From NCBI RefSeq assembly GCF_048771995.1, contig NC_133030.1:11114001-11178000 (forward strand): a stretch of DNA of 64,000 nt. Reading direction: 5' to 3'. This DNA is from Taeniopygia guttata (taxonomy: Eukaryota; Chordata; Aves; Passeriformes; Estrildidae). The notes beneath the pieces are model-generated. The model saw nothing but the letters and a program-made list of their open reading frames with translations, was not told where the DNA came from and made no database searches. The translations under genes and the position numbers were made by a program. This document shows, in pieces, positions 12,401 through 22,592 of the stretch (within the stretch, counting starts at the first letter, position 1; each line of letters opens with the position of its first letter).

Positions 12401-14092
12401 CACCTTGTCAACGTGGAATGCCACAAAGGCATCCTGCAAAGGCACAGCAACAAAGGAAAAAAAATCCAGAATTTGTTAAAAAAAAAAAAAAAAATTGCCT
12501 TTTGAATCACTTCATTTCTGGAAGTGTCCAAGGCCAGCTTGAAGTAACTTGGTCTGGTGAAAGGCATCCTTTCTTTTTTATCCTTTGTGAGAGAACACCA
12601 CAACAAAAATCAGCACCAAGAGGACTCCACAGTTTCAGTGTGCAGTGTCACCCTTTCTAAAATGTTGGCATTAATTATACTCATTTTTTTTCATTCTTCA
12701 GGTTCCTCTGCTCATTGAGAGCCTTCTGTGCTTCTCATCCTCTCCTGAGCTGCCACCTTTCTTGGGTTTCTGCTTTTGGTTAAAATCTCCCAGGTCAACT
12801 AAGATAATGTCTTAATTTTTCATAACCTACATCCAAAAGATTAAGCAATGGACCTAATGCAAGATGGACAGACATGAAAGTGGCTCAGGCCCTGCAGGGC
12901 TTAATGATTTGGACATGGAACCAACTACCTACCAAACTGGCTCAGATCCCAGAAACAAAATATCTTGTTCATCCATTGTCTGGGATTTTCCAGCAATGTA
13001 AAATGGAAGAAATCTGGCACTAGTAACTCAAGAAATAAGTGATGAAATTACAGAATGCAAAGTTCAACTAATACACAACTTGAAATTTAAACCTTATGTA
13101 CTGAAAATTATTTTGATTTCTTGAGCCTCAAATATCCCTTATATATGGAAAAAAATGCTGCAACTCACAGCAACTGCACAAGCAAGAGCAGAAGATAAGA
13201 GGAATCCTGAAGACTTAAGGATCGCAGAATGGTTTGGGTTGGAAGGGACCTTTAAAGCTCCTCTAATCCATCCCCTCCCCCCTGCAATGAGCAGGGACAT
13301 CTTCAGCTACATCAGATTGCTCCATCCCACCTGGACTTGGAGGTGTCTGGGGATGGGAAATCTCTGGGTGACCCATGCCAATGTTTCACCACCCTCATCA
13401 ACAAAACCTTCTTCCTTATATCCAATCTAAATTGATGCTCTTTTAGTTTAAAGCTATTCTCCTTTGTCCCGTCCCTCCGGGCCCTTGTCCAAAGTCCCTC
13501 TCTGGTTCTCTTGGAGACCTTAAGGTAGTGGAAAGGGCTCTGAGCTCTTCCTGGAGCCTTCTCGTCCCCAGGCTGAACACTCCCTAGCAGAGGTGCTCCA
13601 GTCCTCTGAGCATCTCCATGTGCTCCTCTGCTCTCGCTCCAGCTGTTGCTCTGATTTAGCTGGAGCAAAAACGCTCAGATCCCGTTCCCGTGGGCTGCAT
13701 CTCCTCATTTGCCCTTTCCCATGGCATGGGGATGGCGAGGCTCGCACGGAGCGGTCACACTTCGCTCTCCCGACTCTGTCCCATACCTCGATTCCCACTC
13801 CCAAGCTCCCTCCGCACGACTTTCCCCGGCCGCATCCCGGTCTCCCCATCCCCGCTCCGCTCACCGTGGCGTCCTGCCCGGCGTGGCTGACGAGGAGCCG
13901 GGCCCCTCCCGGGTGCCTCCGGTAGAAGTGGCTGATGTCGTACACCTTCCTGTGGATCACCAGCCAGCGCTCCTGCGGTGCCGGCCCCCGCCCGTTCCGC
14001 TGCCCGATCTCCTCCCAGGTGAAGCGCCGCATCCCCGCTGCGGGGGCTCTGTCCCTGTCCCCATCCCTGTCCCCATCCCGCGGCGATGCCAT
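6423..14092 (-). CDS. FADS1L: FADS1-like front-end fatty acid desaturase, copy A (12 exons, 452 aa)
   Basis: Membrane desaturase of the endoplasmic reticulum with a fused N-terminal cytochrome b5 domain. By family it inserts a double bond between an existing one and the carboxyl end of polyunsaturated acyl-CoA; the substrate of this copy is unknown. Exons in transcript order: 13865-14092, 12323-12433, 11386-11583, 10913-11014, 10626-10754, 9732-9792, 8972-9048, 8575-8672, 7838-7934, 7492-7571, 6701-6826, 6423-6474. All junctions are GT-AG and the frame stays open for 1359 nt. Visible motifs: heme HPGG at residues 60-63, HDLGH at 187-191, HSQHH at 224-228 and QIEHH at 390-394. Paired hydrophobic segments lie in exon 3 and exons 7-8. 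The C-terminal wording (AFADIV...HSLK) is FADS1-type, not FADS2-type. The start at 14092 is chosen because it lies 60 bp below a TATA-like box; an in-frame ATG at 14134 is probably too close to that box. Odd points: WWTL replaces the usual WWNH before histidine box II, exons 7-8 are highly diverged, and exon 1 is nearly identical to copy C. Intron 1 carries a CR1 fragment. Symbol tentative. Confidence 0.93.
13221..13650 (-). mobile_element. CR1 3' fragment in intron 1 of copy A
   Basis: Reverse complement of the CR1 tail. It opens with AGAATGGTTTGGGTTGGAAG and runs through the region encoding the frequent GGAGCACCTCTGCT wording into GAGCAGAGGAGCACATGG. It ends about 215 bp from the exon 1 donor of copy A. 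Edges approximate. Confidence 0.8.
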
Positions 14093-14230
14093 CCTGCCTC
14101 CTGCCCTCCTCCCGCCGTGCCTGCAGCCCCGCATCCCGCTCCGCCGTGGCTTTTAAGGGAGGGAGCCGCCCCAGCGCCACTCCCCGCCTCCTCCACCCGC
14201 TCCAGCTCCTCCAGGTTGGGTCTGCCTCCC
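13700..14230. promoter_or_regulatory. CpG-rich promoter and first exon of copy A, with TATA-like box
   Basis: GC- and CpG-rich stretch covering exon 1 and upstream DNA of copy A. Read on the minus strand, a TTAAAA box lies at 14151-14156. GC boxes (CCGCCCC on the plus strand) lie just upstream at 14166-14172, with another GC-rich box near 14182-14191. The box is about 60 bp before the chosen ATG, which predicts a start site near 14125 and a 5' UTR of only about 30 nt. Island limits are by eye. Confidence 0.55.
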
Positions 14231-15684
14231 AAAATTGCCCCTTTCCCACCCTGGTGCTGCATTCCTAAAGTCCTCAGGTAGTACCCTCAGGTAGGGGGTA
14301 CCTGACTGCTTAGGCGGGGTCCTCAGCAAGTTAATTCCATTCCCAGGACGGGCTCAGACAGGGAAAACTTCCCTTAAAATACTCCGCTGATTAACCAGAA
14401 AAAATATCACTCTGTAGCTTTGCTTTTGATGTTGCAGTCCACAAACCCTTCGGATGAAACATGAATTAGGCATATTCTTATGTCCTACTAAAAAAACCCA
14501 GAAACCAAACCACCCCAATCTCCAGAAAACTCAGTATAATAGTTAGCACCTGATGAAACCCTGTATTTCAGTCCAGTTTGCCAACATTCACAGTGAGCCG
14601 GGAGATCCCACAGAGCCCGTGGCAGGAATAATCCTCGAAGCTCTGCCCTGGATGCTTCTGTTACCTTGGATAAACCTGGGATGGCACACATGGAATGTTG
14701 TACCAGGTTCTGATAGCAGGTTGTGAAACTGCTGTTTCTTCCCCTCCCACTGCCCCCTTTTTGTTGGTAAAATTATTAATTAGATTTGTGGACTCCAGGA
14801 AATGAGCATTAATTGCAGAACAACACTTGGTGCCATTTTTCCTTTCCCTCTAAACAGTCACAACATCTACATAATTTCCTCTTGTCAAAACAGACCCAAT
14901 CTTGAAAATTAAAACTGTGATTGACTGAATGATTTCTTTATCCTGTAGAAAACCACCTGTTAAAACCCACAACAGCAACAACCCAGATGGAGGAGCCTGT
15001 CCAAAATTAGGACAGGTTTTTCAAAATACATTAATTAATTTATCTGAGATACCATCTTTTGATGATTAATTAATTTGAACTGATTTCTTTACATTTATAA
15101 TATTTCTCATGCATCTATTTGCCCTTTTATTTTTTCCCCTCAGTGCTTGTTTGCTCTTGAGTCTACTTGTGCTGGTAAAGCTCACACTTGATAATGATCC
15201 TGCAGTCTAGATTTCCAAAAGAAATGCTGATGCAAAAGAAGAAATCTCATCTCGTTATCTCAAACTGTTTACACAATACTTCTGGCTCTTCTCCTTTACA
15301 GGAAGGTGTGAAAATCCTAAAGCCGGTTTCTCAGCCCAGCTCCCAGAGACAACCAGTGCAATAAGGTGCCTTAAAAAGAAGTTTAATAGTTGTTATCACC
15401 AACCTGTTTCTTTGCTTGTCCCCTGTCACAGTAGGCACCATTTCCTCCTGATTCCTGGGCTTTGTCATTCCTTTAGGCTCACATTTGGTGCTTTTTACAG
15501 AATGTGTTTTTATAACATATGAGATAAACCACACTTCCAGCACACCAGCACATACCTTCAGGAGTGCAGCACAACTCCTTCCTTTTAGCTTCTCCTCTTA
15601 CACTGAATACTCAATACTGAATATTCAGCAGAAAAGAAGGAAGAATCCACCCCCTTCTTGTCCCGTGCCCCTTAGCTACTTTAT
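14231..15684. other. Upstream flank of copy A, no gene seen
   Basis: Ordinary non-coding sequence beyond the CpG-rich promoter; AT-rich after 14700. No repeats or exons recognised. Confidence 0.5.
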
Positions 15685-15775
15685 GGAATTCTTAAGGTGG
15701 GAAAAGACCTCCAAGATCATGGAGTCCAACCTTCAAGATCATCAGCCCAAGCTTTCTCTGATCCTGAAATCCTGC
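15685..15775 (-). mobile_element. CR1 3' end fragment
   Basis: Minus-strand CR1 3' terminus: AAGGTGGGAAAAGACCTCCA followed by GATCATGGAGTCCAACC. Short and decayed. Confidence 0.65.
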
Positions 15776-15904
15776 ACAAGGTTAAATAGCTCCCACTGGG
15801 TCAATAAGTCAAGCAGGCAAAAGCTCCCTCCCCAAAGGGTTTTTAGTGTATGGAGCACAAAAAATAACCCCAAACATGGCAATTTCTGTGCACAATTCCA
15901 GTAC

Positions 15905-16140
15905 CTAAAGAGCCTCCAAGAGAGCTGGAGAGGGACTTTTTACAGTGGCTTGGAGTGACAGGACAAGGGGGAATGGCTTCAAAGGGACAGAAGGCAGGGT
16001 TAGATGGGATGGATTTTGGGAAAAAATTCTTCCCTGTGAGGGTGGGGAGGTCCTGGCACAAGGTGCCCAGAGAAGCTGTGGCTGCCCCATGCCTGGAAGT
16101 GTTCCAGGCCAGGTTGGACAAGGCTTGAGCCTGGGGATGT
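15905..16140 (+). mobile_element. CR1 3' fragment
   Basis: Plus-strand CR1 tail with the signature AGGACAAGGGGGAATGGCTT, then TTCTTCCCTGTGAGGGTGG, GAGGTCCTGGCACAAGGTGC and TTCCAGGCCAGGTTGGACA. It lies close to an oppositely oriented CR1 end at 15685-15775. Confidence 0.85.
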
Positions 16141-16626
16141 CAGGAGACAAGCACAAGCTTAGCTGGAGTTTTAGATTTTTTTAAAAACTGTCCTCAAGCA
16201 CCCAAAATGGTAGCAAGGTTTTAAGACCTTGCATGGATTTATGTCAAGCACTTGGATAACTGAAACTTTCATTACCTCAGGATGAGCCAGGTAACCTGCT
16301 GAGAGAAAGAGCTGCCTGTCGAATGCAGGACACTCATGACATTATCACTGTCAGACGCTGCTGTGATAGGTCCATTGTAGCAGCAGGTCCTTCCAAGGGG
16401 GACAATCCATTTGGGAACAAACCCTTCATTAATCTGCACCACAGCCCTTACATCACCAAGGTTCCAGCTCCTCAGTTTTCCACCCACATTAAGCAGCACT
16501 GATTGGTTTTGCAACCTGTCTTTTCACAATCAAGACATTAACTGCTAAAAAGATAAGAATCAAATTATGACTGGATAGCTACCTGATAAGCATTGTTCCT
16601 TCACACATCCCACATCTTTATGCTCC

Positions 16627-17023
16627 TGTATTGTAACTTCAGGTGAACCCGGTGGGAAGAGATGATGATGTCTGACTCCAGTTCAGAAGGCTGAATGATT
16701 TCTTTATTATAACTATACTATAATGCATTAATATACTATTTAAAGGAGATACTAAAATACATACCTACTTTTTCTAACTACCATATCTAACTAACTCACA
16801 ACTCTTGACCCTCTCTGGAGAGTCCAGACCCAGGTGGCTTGGATTGGCCATCAGGCTCCAACAATCCTCACCTGAATCCAGTCAAGCAGTCACCCCAGGT
16901 AAACAATTCTCCAAACACACTCCACATGGGAAAACAAGGAGCAGAATAGAAATTGTTTTCTCTTTCTTTCCTCTGTGCTCCTCTATGAAAAATCCTGAAA
17001 GAAAGAACAAAGTGCCTGCCACA
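16627..17023 (-). mobile_element. Solo LTR of an endogenous retrovirus, about 397 bp
   Basis: Read on the minus strand it begins TGTGG and ends ACA. It has an AT-rich centre with a polyadenylation-type AATAAA near its 3' third (plus-strand TTTATT near 16700). The plus-strand flanks are CTCC at 16623-16626 and CTCC at 17024-17027, a 4-bp target duplication. The match actually extends over CTCCTGTA on both sides, so the exact edge could shift by up to 4 bp. No gag, pol or env sequence adjoins it. It lies about 2.5 kb upstream of copy A in the same orientation. Confidence 0.75.
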
Positions 17024-17114
17024 CTCCTGTAATCCAGTCTTCCTTTCCTTGGATTGTACCAAAGCTGCATGATGGTCCTTTCTGGAACTTTTGTCTTAAT
17101 ACATATGTCATCAA

Positions 17115-17153
17115 GCCTGGAAAAAAAAAAAAAAGAAAAAGAAAAAGAAAAAT
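17115..17153. repeat. A-rich (AAAAAG)n microsatellite
   Basis: About 16 As followed by AAAAAG repeats, roughly 90 bp right of the solo LTR at 16627-17023. Confidence 0.75.
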
Positions 17154-18176
17154 ATTTGGGGCAAAGCTAAATTGACTTTTTTTTCAGATTAAAATCTGTT
17201 TTTTTTCCAAACTGAGCTGTTGCACTTCCTAAGTGATGAATATATTTGCTGACTGTCAAAGGAATTCCATTAGTTCCCTTTCTGCATGTTATGAACGTGG
17301 TAGATTCTGGAGAGAAACATTGATTAGATGACTGACACCAAAGGCATGAGGAGGTCAAGCACCCTCATAAATGAACAAACAGGAATCTCCTCTCTCTTAG
17401 AGGCAGGAGAAAATAGAACAGAATGGAAACAATGGAATATGTCAGTTGAGTTGATTGCAAGGGACTATAATTTAATCACTTAGATCATTTAGCTCACTAC
17501 AAATATCGTGCCTGACCACTTCATGGCTGACCAAAAGTTAAAGTCTCTACCATTGCTTAAATGCTTCTTAAACACTTCCAGGTTTAGAGCATCACTCACC
17601 TCTTGAGGAAAAAGGAAAAAAAAATTAAAGGAGCACTAATTAAGCTGAGTAACTTAGAGCAAAACATAAATAAAAATATAAATAAATTATTAAACATAAA
17701 CAAATAAACCACTTAGTCATAAAAATGTAATTTATAGAAGAATGCAAATTGTATCACCCCTGTTCCTTCTTTTTCTTTTCTTATTCTTTCATGTGGTGCA
17801 ACTCCTTAGAGGAATGTCCTCTATTCATTCCTCATTATTCCTAGCAGGATGGGAGCAAGTCCTTGGAGTTTGCAGCACACTGGAAGGTACACGATGGCAG
17901 ACACTTTTGAGGGTCCTGATATCCTGCTGCTGAGGACAGGTAGAGCAAATAATGCTGTTTTGGTGACAGTTTAGCCACAGGGGCGCAGGGCAGGGCTTTC
18001 CTCCTGCCAGAGTGGGGTGATTAAAGAAGGGTTCTAGGGAGCATGGTGAACTGGAGTGGGCAACCCGGAGTGTGGCACGGCAGTCCGCGCTGGCAGGGCT
18101 GGTTTCCTCCTGCTGGAGGGGTTTTTAGTTTGTTGTGTTTCTGTTGGTTGGCTGGTTTTGGGGTTTTTTGCTAGTA

Positions 18177-18965
18177 ATGGTTTTTACACGATCAAAAGGT
18201 GCAGTTAGTGAAAGCATACGCAGCGAAAGAGAACCCTCCAAAAGGGATGTGTCTGTCCGCACCTCTCCTGTGCTTATCAGTGGTTGAGCTTATCAGTGGT
18301 TTCCGGGGGTGTTGCAGAAGAACCCTGCCTGCGGTGTGAACAGGTGAGTGATCTCCTTTTGTTGGTGGCCAGTTTAGGGAGGAAGTTGAAAGTGAAAGGG
18401 AAATAGATTGGTGGGGTTCAGCCCATCCATCCTTAAGGGAGGCCCACCAGGAATCAGAGGACTCCCATGTTTCCCAGTCTCAGGCAATAGAGGGGCACCT
18501 GGTAGATGAAGTGGAGTGGAAATGGGTCCCTGTTCGACAAGGTAATAATAAAAATTCCTCCTGACCCCCATCCCCTAGCCAGGTGCCACTTCAGAATAGG
18601 TATGAGCCCCTGGATCTAGAAGGTCAGCCAGAGGACATAGAAGAAAATTATCTGCCCAGTGAGCCTCTCAATTACACTTCACCTGTCAGACAGACACTGC
18701 CTCTGGCATTAAAAAGAAGGGTAGTCCTTGTGGGTGACTCCCTTCTGAGGGGAACAGAGGGCCCCACGACCCATTGACCAGAGCCACGCCACAGAGAGGT
18801 CTGCTGCCTCCCTGGGGCCCGGGTATGCGATATCACTGAGAGACTCCCTGGTCTGATTCAGCCCTCTGATTATTACCCACTGCTGATACTCCAGGCTGGC
18901 AGTGGTGGGACTGAAAAGAGGAGCATCAGGGTAATTAAAAGGGACTTCAGGATAATAAAAAATGA
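18177..18965 (+). pseudogene. CR1 ORF1 remnant (esterase-like), broken
   Basis: Starts at 18177 and stops at 18285-18287, next to a tandem repeat of a 16-bp unit at 18272-18303. A later reading frame continues as an acidic stretch (EEVESEREIDWW near 18380), hits a TGA just before 18575, then resumes with YEPLDLEGQPED at about 18601 and the catalytic-type motif VVLVGDSLLRG. Several stops and shifts make it non-coding today. CR1 ORF1 proteins are known to carry an esterase-like domain. Confidence 0.7.
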
Positions 18966-20310
18966 TTTTACAAATATATTAATGGCAAAAGGAAGGTAAA
19001 GACCAACCTTTGTTCTCTGGCAGAGGTGCTTAAGGCTTTCTTTGCCTCAGTATGTAGTGGGAAGACAGCTTGTCCTCAGGACAACTGTCCTCCTGGGTTG
19101 GTAGATAGTGTCAGGGAGCAGGATGAGCCCCCTGTTATCCAGGAGGAGGCAGTCAGAGAACTGCTGAGCTGCAGTTCTCATAATCCATGGGACCAGATGG
19201 GACCCACCCCTTGGTGATGAAGGAGCTGGCAGATGAGCTTCCCAAGCTGCTCTCCATCATTTACCAGCAGTCCTGGCTCACTGGTGAGGTTCTGGATGAC
19301 TGGAAGCTGGCCAGTGTGGCACCCATTCACAAACAGGGTGGGAAGGAGGATCCTGGTAATTATAGGCCACTCAGTCTGACCTCTGTACCCAGTAAGGTTA
19401 TGGAAGAGTTTATACTGAATGTCATCACACAGCACTTACAGGATGGCCAGGGTGTCAGACCCAACCAGCAGGGGTTTAGGAGGGCTAGGTCATGTTTAAC
19501 CAACCTGATGTCCTTTTATAACCAAGTGACCTGCCTGGTGGATGCAGGAAAGGCTGTGGATGTTGTGTACCTGGACTTCAGCAAGGCCTTTGGCACTGTC
19601 TCCCACAGCACACTCCTGGAAAAGCTGCAGCCCACGGCTTGGACAGGAGCACTCAGTGCTGGGTTCAGAACTGGCTGGGCCCAGAGACTGCTGGTGAAGG
19701 GTTCTGCATCCAGCTGGGGACAGGCACCAGTGGTGTCCCTCAGGGGTCTGTGCTGGAACCGGTTCTATTTAATATTTTTATTGATGATGTGGATGAGGGC
19801 ATGGAGTCTTTCATTAGTAAATTTGCAGACAATACTAAGCTTTGATCATGTGTCGATCTGTTGGAAGGTAGGAGGGCTCTGCAGAGAGACTTGGAACAGT
19901 TGGATGGATGGGCAGAGTCCAATAGAATGAAGTTTAATAAATCCAAGTGCCAAGTCCTGCATTTTGGCCGCAATAACCCCCTGAAATGTTATAGCCTGGG
20001 GATGGTGTGGCTGGACAGTGCCCAGGCAGAAAGGGGCCTGGGGGTGCTGGTGACAGCCGGCTGAACACGAGCCAGCAGTGTGCCCTGGTGGCCAAGAAGG
20101 CCAATGGCTCCTGGCCTGTATCAGGAATGGTGTGGCCAGCAGGAGCAGGGAGGTCATTCTCCCCCTGTATTCAGCACTGGTGAGGCCACACCTCGAGTGC
20201 TGTGTCCAGTCTGGGACCTCACTTTGGGAAGGGCGATGAGACACTTGAGCACATCCAGAGAAGGCACGGAGGCTGGAGAGGGGCTTGGAACATTGTGAGG
20301 AATGACTGAG
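18966..20310 (+). pseudogene. CR1 ORF2 reverse transcriptase remnant, frameshifted
   Basis: Begins inside the linker before the reverse transcriptase (KYINGKRK, KTNLCSLA). Recognisable fingers and palm wording follows: MGPDGTHP at 19187, SIIYQQSWLTGEV, PIHKQGGKEDPGNYRP, then [10 protein letters not shown] near 19565. A frame change near 19640 leads to SGVPQGSVL (about 19730) and the catalytic box, which reads FADN instead of FADD near 19825. Thumb-region wording (GWAESNRMKFN) lies near 19905. No endonuclease domain is present. Dead element. Confidence 0.85.
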
Positions 20311-20690
20311 GGAGCTGGGGGTGCTTAGCCTGGAGAAAAGGAGACTCAGAGGTGACCTTATCACTCTCTACAACTTCCTAGAAGGTGGTTGTAGTCAGGT
20401 GAGGGTCAGTCTCTTTCTCAGGCAGCAGCTGACAGAACGAGAGGACACAATCTTAAGCTGCATTAAGGGAAATATAGGTTGGATATTAGGAAAAGGTTTT
20501 TCACAGAAGGAGTGATAAAGTTCTGGAACGGTCTGCCTGGGGAGGTGGTGGAGTCACCATCCCTGGATGTGTTTAAAAAAAGACTGGATATGGCACTTGA
20601 TGCCATGGTTATTTGAGGTGTTAGGGTATGGGTTGGATTCAATGATCTCGATGCAGGTCCCTTAACAGCTTGAAGAAATCTGGAAACAAG

Positions 20691-21983
20691 GAAGCCACCT
20701 CCTACCAACTTTCCCTCTCTTTTAACCTCTGACACTCTAAAGAAAACCCTTCATTATTCATATTTTCTTCATCCCAATTGGCTTTTTCAAGCACCAGATT
20801 ACCATACGTCTACCCAAAACAAATCATAAATTTCCAGTCACAAATTCAGGGCTGATGAGGTACCAAATACATGGCTCTGCATGTCTGAACAAGGCAGGCA
20901 AGGATGTCAACACAGAGACGCTTCCATGGGAACTCAAAACATATTTGAGAGTTGTTTGAGCCAAGCTATGACACAAAAATAGGGAAGAGAAGAACCTGAA
21001 CAAAAGCTACAAAGAATATGGCTGGGGAATGTTGACATGGGATAACTTCTAGTGCTGTTAGTACGATAAATGGGAAATAAGCTGAAGAAAATGCTGGGTA
21101 CAGGAGTAATGGAGGTGGCACACACTGAGGTTGCTGCATAATTCAAGGAATTTTGTAATCTCTGGGGAAGTGATTTCTCTCATCAGCCTTGTTTCTCACA
21201 CCTCAGACTTCACCATGACAGCAATTACCTACAAGAGAGGCCAGAAAGGGGAGACAGAATGAAGAAGGATAGATGAGCTCCACATAAAAATTACACATAA
21301 AACCAGTTGTATGATCACTCCGACAGGAGACACTACTCTCTTGTTAGAGCAAGAATTAATAAATTAGCAACTGTAAGCTTTATCAATCCATATGACTTTC
21401 CCTCATGTTCTCCTGATTAATGTAGAGATTATTTGTCCTACCAGTCCTACCAACAGCAGATAATCAGTGAAAGTATTTCACAACTGCACTATTTTAGAGT
21501 ATTTCAAACTTGGTCCTGCAAAGTGAAAACAGAGTTAGGATTATGCCCAGTTCTATACATTATTTCAGAGATGTCCAAGTCTACTAGTCCCTCTCTTCCT
21601 CCTTCTTCTCCTGCAAACACAGACACTTTATTTTAGAATAAGGGTCAGAGGAAGCCAGAAATCCCTCAGAAATCCTTGACTCTTCCAAATAATTTTATAT
21701 GACAGTATTGCTAAGATGACCTCTTACTCTCCAGTGTACCTGGAATATTCTGAGCTGATTTCCACTTCACATTGCCAATCTGTGGGGGAGAGAGGCATTA
21801 ATGTTGCATAATTCCTAGTTTCTTAGTCCTGTATATCAGAACCATAATTACTTCCTTTCCTAATCTCCAGAGGGTGACATACTGATGAACAGAGTGGAAA
21901 AGGCCAAAGGAACAGCCTAGCAACTCTAAATACGTTAGAATTATGAAGGAAAAGGAACAAAATCAATCTCAAATTATAAAGTA
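20691..21983. other. Spacer between CR1 and the pentanucleotide satellite
   Basis: No gene, RNA or repeat recognised. Open frames are short and unsupported. Confidence 0.5.
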
Positions 21984-22412
21984 GGAAAGGAAAGGAAAGG
22001 AAAGGAAAGGAAAGGAAAGGAAAGGAAAGGAAAGGAAAGGAAAGGAAAGGAAAGGAAAGGAAAGGAAAGGAAAGGAAAGGAAAGGAAAGGAAAGGAAAGG
22101 AAAGGAAAGGAAAGGAAAGGAAAGGAAAGGAAAGGAAAGGAAAGGAAAGGAAAGGAAAGGAAAGGAAAGGAAAGGAAAGGAAAGGAAAGGAAAGGAAAGG
22201 AAAGGAAAGGAAAGGAAAGGAAAGGAAAGGAAAGGAAAGGAAAGGAAAGGAAAGGAAAGGAAAGGAAAGGAAAGGAAAGGAAAGGAAAGGAAAGGAAAGG
22301 AAAGGAAAGGAAAGGAAAGGAAAGGAAAGGAAAGGAAAGGAAAGGAAAGGAAAGGAAAGGAAAGGAAAGGAAAGGAAAGGAAAGGAAAGGAAAGGAAAGG
22401 AAAGGAAAGGAA
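21984..22412. repeat. (GGAAA)n pentanucleotide satellite, about 86 copies
   Basis: 429 bp of uninterrupted GGAAA (TTTCC on the other strand) with no visible imperfection. All frames are open across it and give artefactual repeats such as SFPFL, which are not proteins. Perfect purity suggests recent expansion or an assembly-collapsed array. The true copy number could differ in the animal. Confidence 0.98.
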
Positions 22413-22550
22413 CCCATCCACAGTTAGCTGGTATAGAAGGCAAAACATGGCTCTCACTCATGGTGGAAAGTCAGCAGAGAGATTTCATAAGGGTGGTGAT
22501 TATGTTGCCATCACACTACTGGTAAAGATGGGAAAATGCAGAAAAAAGCT

Positions 22551-22592
22551 GGAACTGTTTTGGTTGGAAAAGACCTTTTACAGTTATGCTCT
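22551..22592 (-). mobile_element. Short CR1 terminal remnant
   Basis: Only the extreme CR1 end is left (GTTTTGGTTGGAAAAGACC), adjacent to the right side of the GGAAA satellite. Confidence 0.5.

Larger units (their letters stand above)
17975..20690 (+). mobile_element. CR1 LINE, internally deleted, with 5' UTR and ORF1 start retained
   Basis: CR1 non-LTR retrotransposon. The order is a GC-rich 5' leader, ORF1 beginning at 18177 (MVFTRSKG), an ORF1 SGNH/GDSL esterase-like segment (VVLVGDSLLRG near 18720-18755), reverse transcriptase segments, then the CR1 3' tail to about 20690. ORF1 material runs straight into ORF2 wording (KYINGKRK, near 18970), so the endonuclease part of ORF2 is missing. 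Most CR1 copies are short 3' pieces, so keeping the 5' end is unusual. The left edge is estimated and no target-site duplication was identified. Confidence 0.85.

Noticed and set aside
14093..14134. N-terminal extension of copy A from the ATG at 14134
   Set aside because: In frame, but only about 17 bp downstream of the TATA-like box, so probably at or above the transcription start. Low-complexity G/R-rich peptide.
19187..19930. Reverse transcriptase as part of an endogenous retrovirus
   Set aside because: Wording ([32 protein letters not shown]) and the 3' tail are those of CR1 LINEs; no LTR flanks it.
21984..22412. Possible CRISPR-like array
   Set aside because: A 5-bp unit with no spacers in a vertebrate genome; simple satellite.
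21823..22461. Long open frames encoding repeats of S-F-P-F-L on the minus strand
   Set aside because: Artefact of the GGAAA satellite, which has no stop codon in these frames. No gene.
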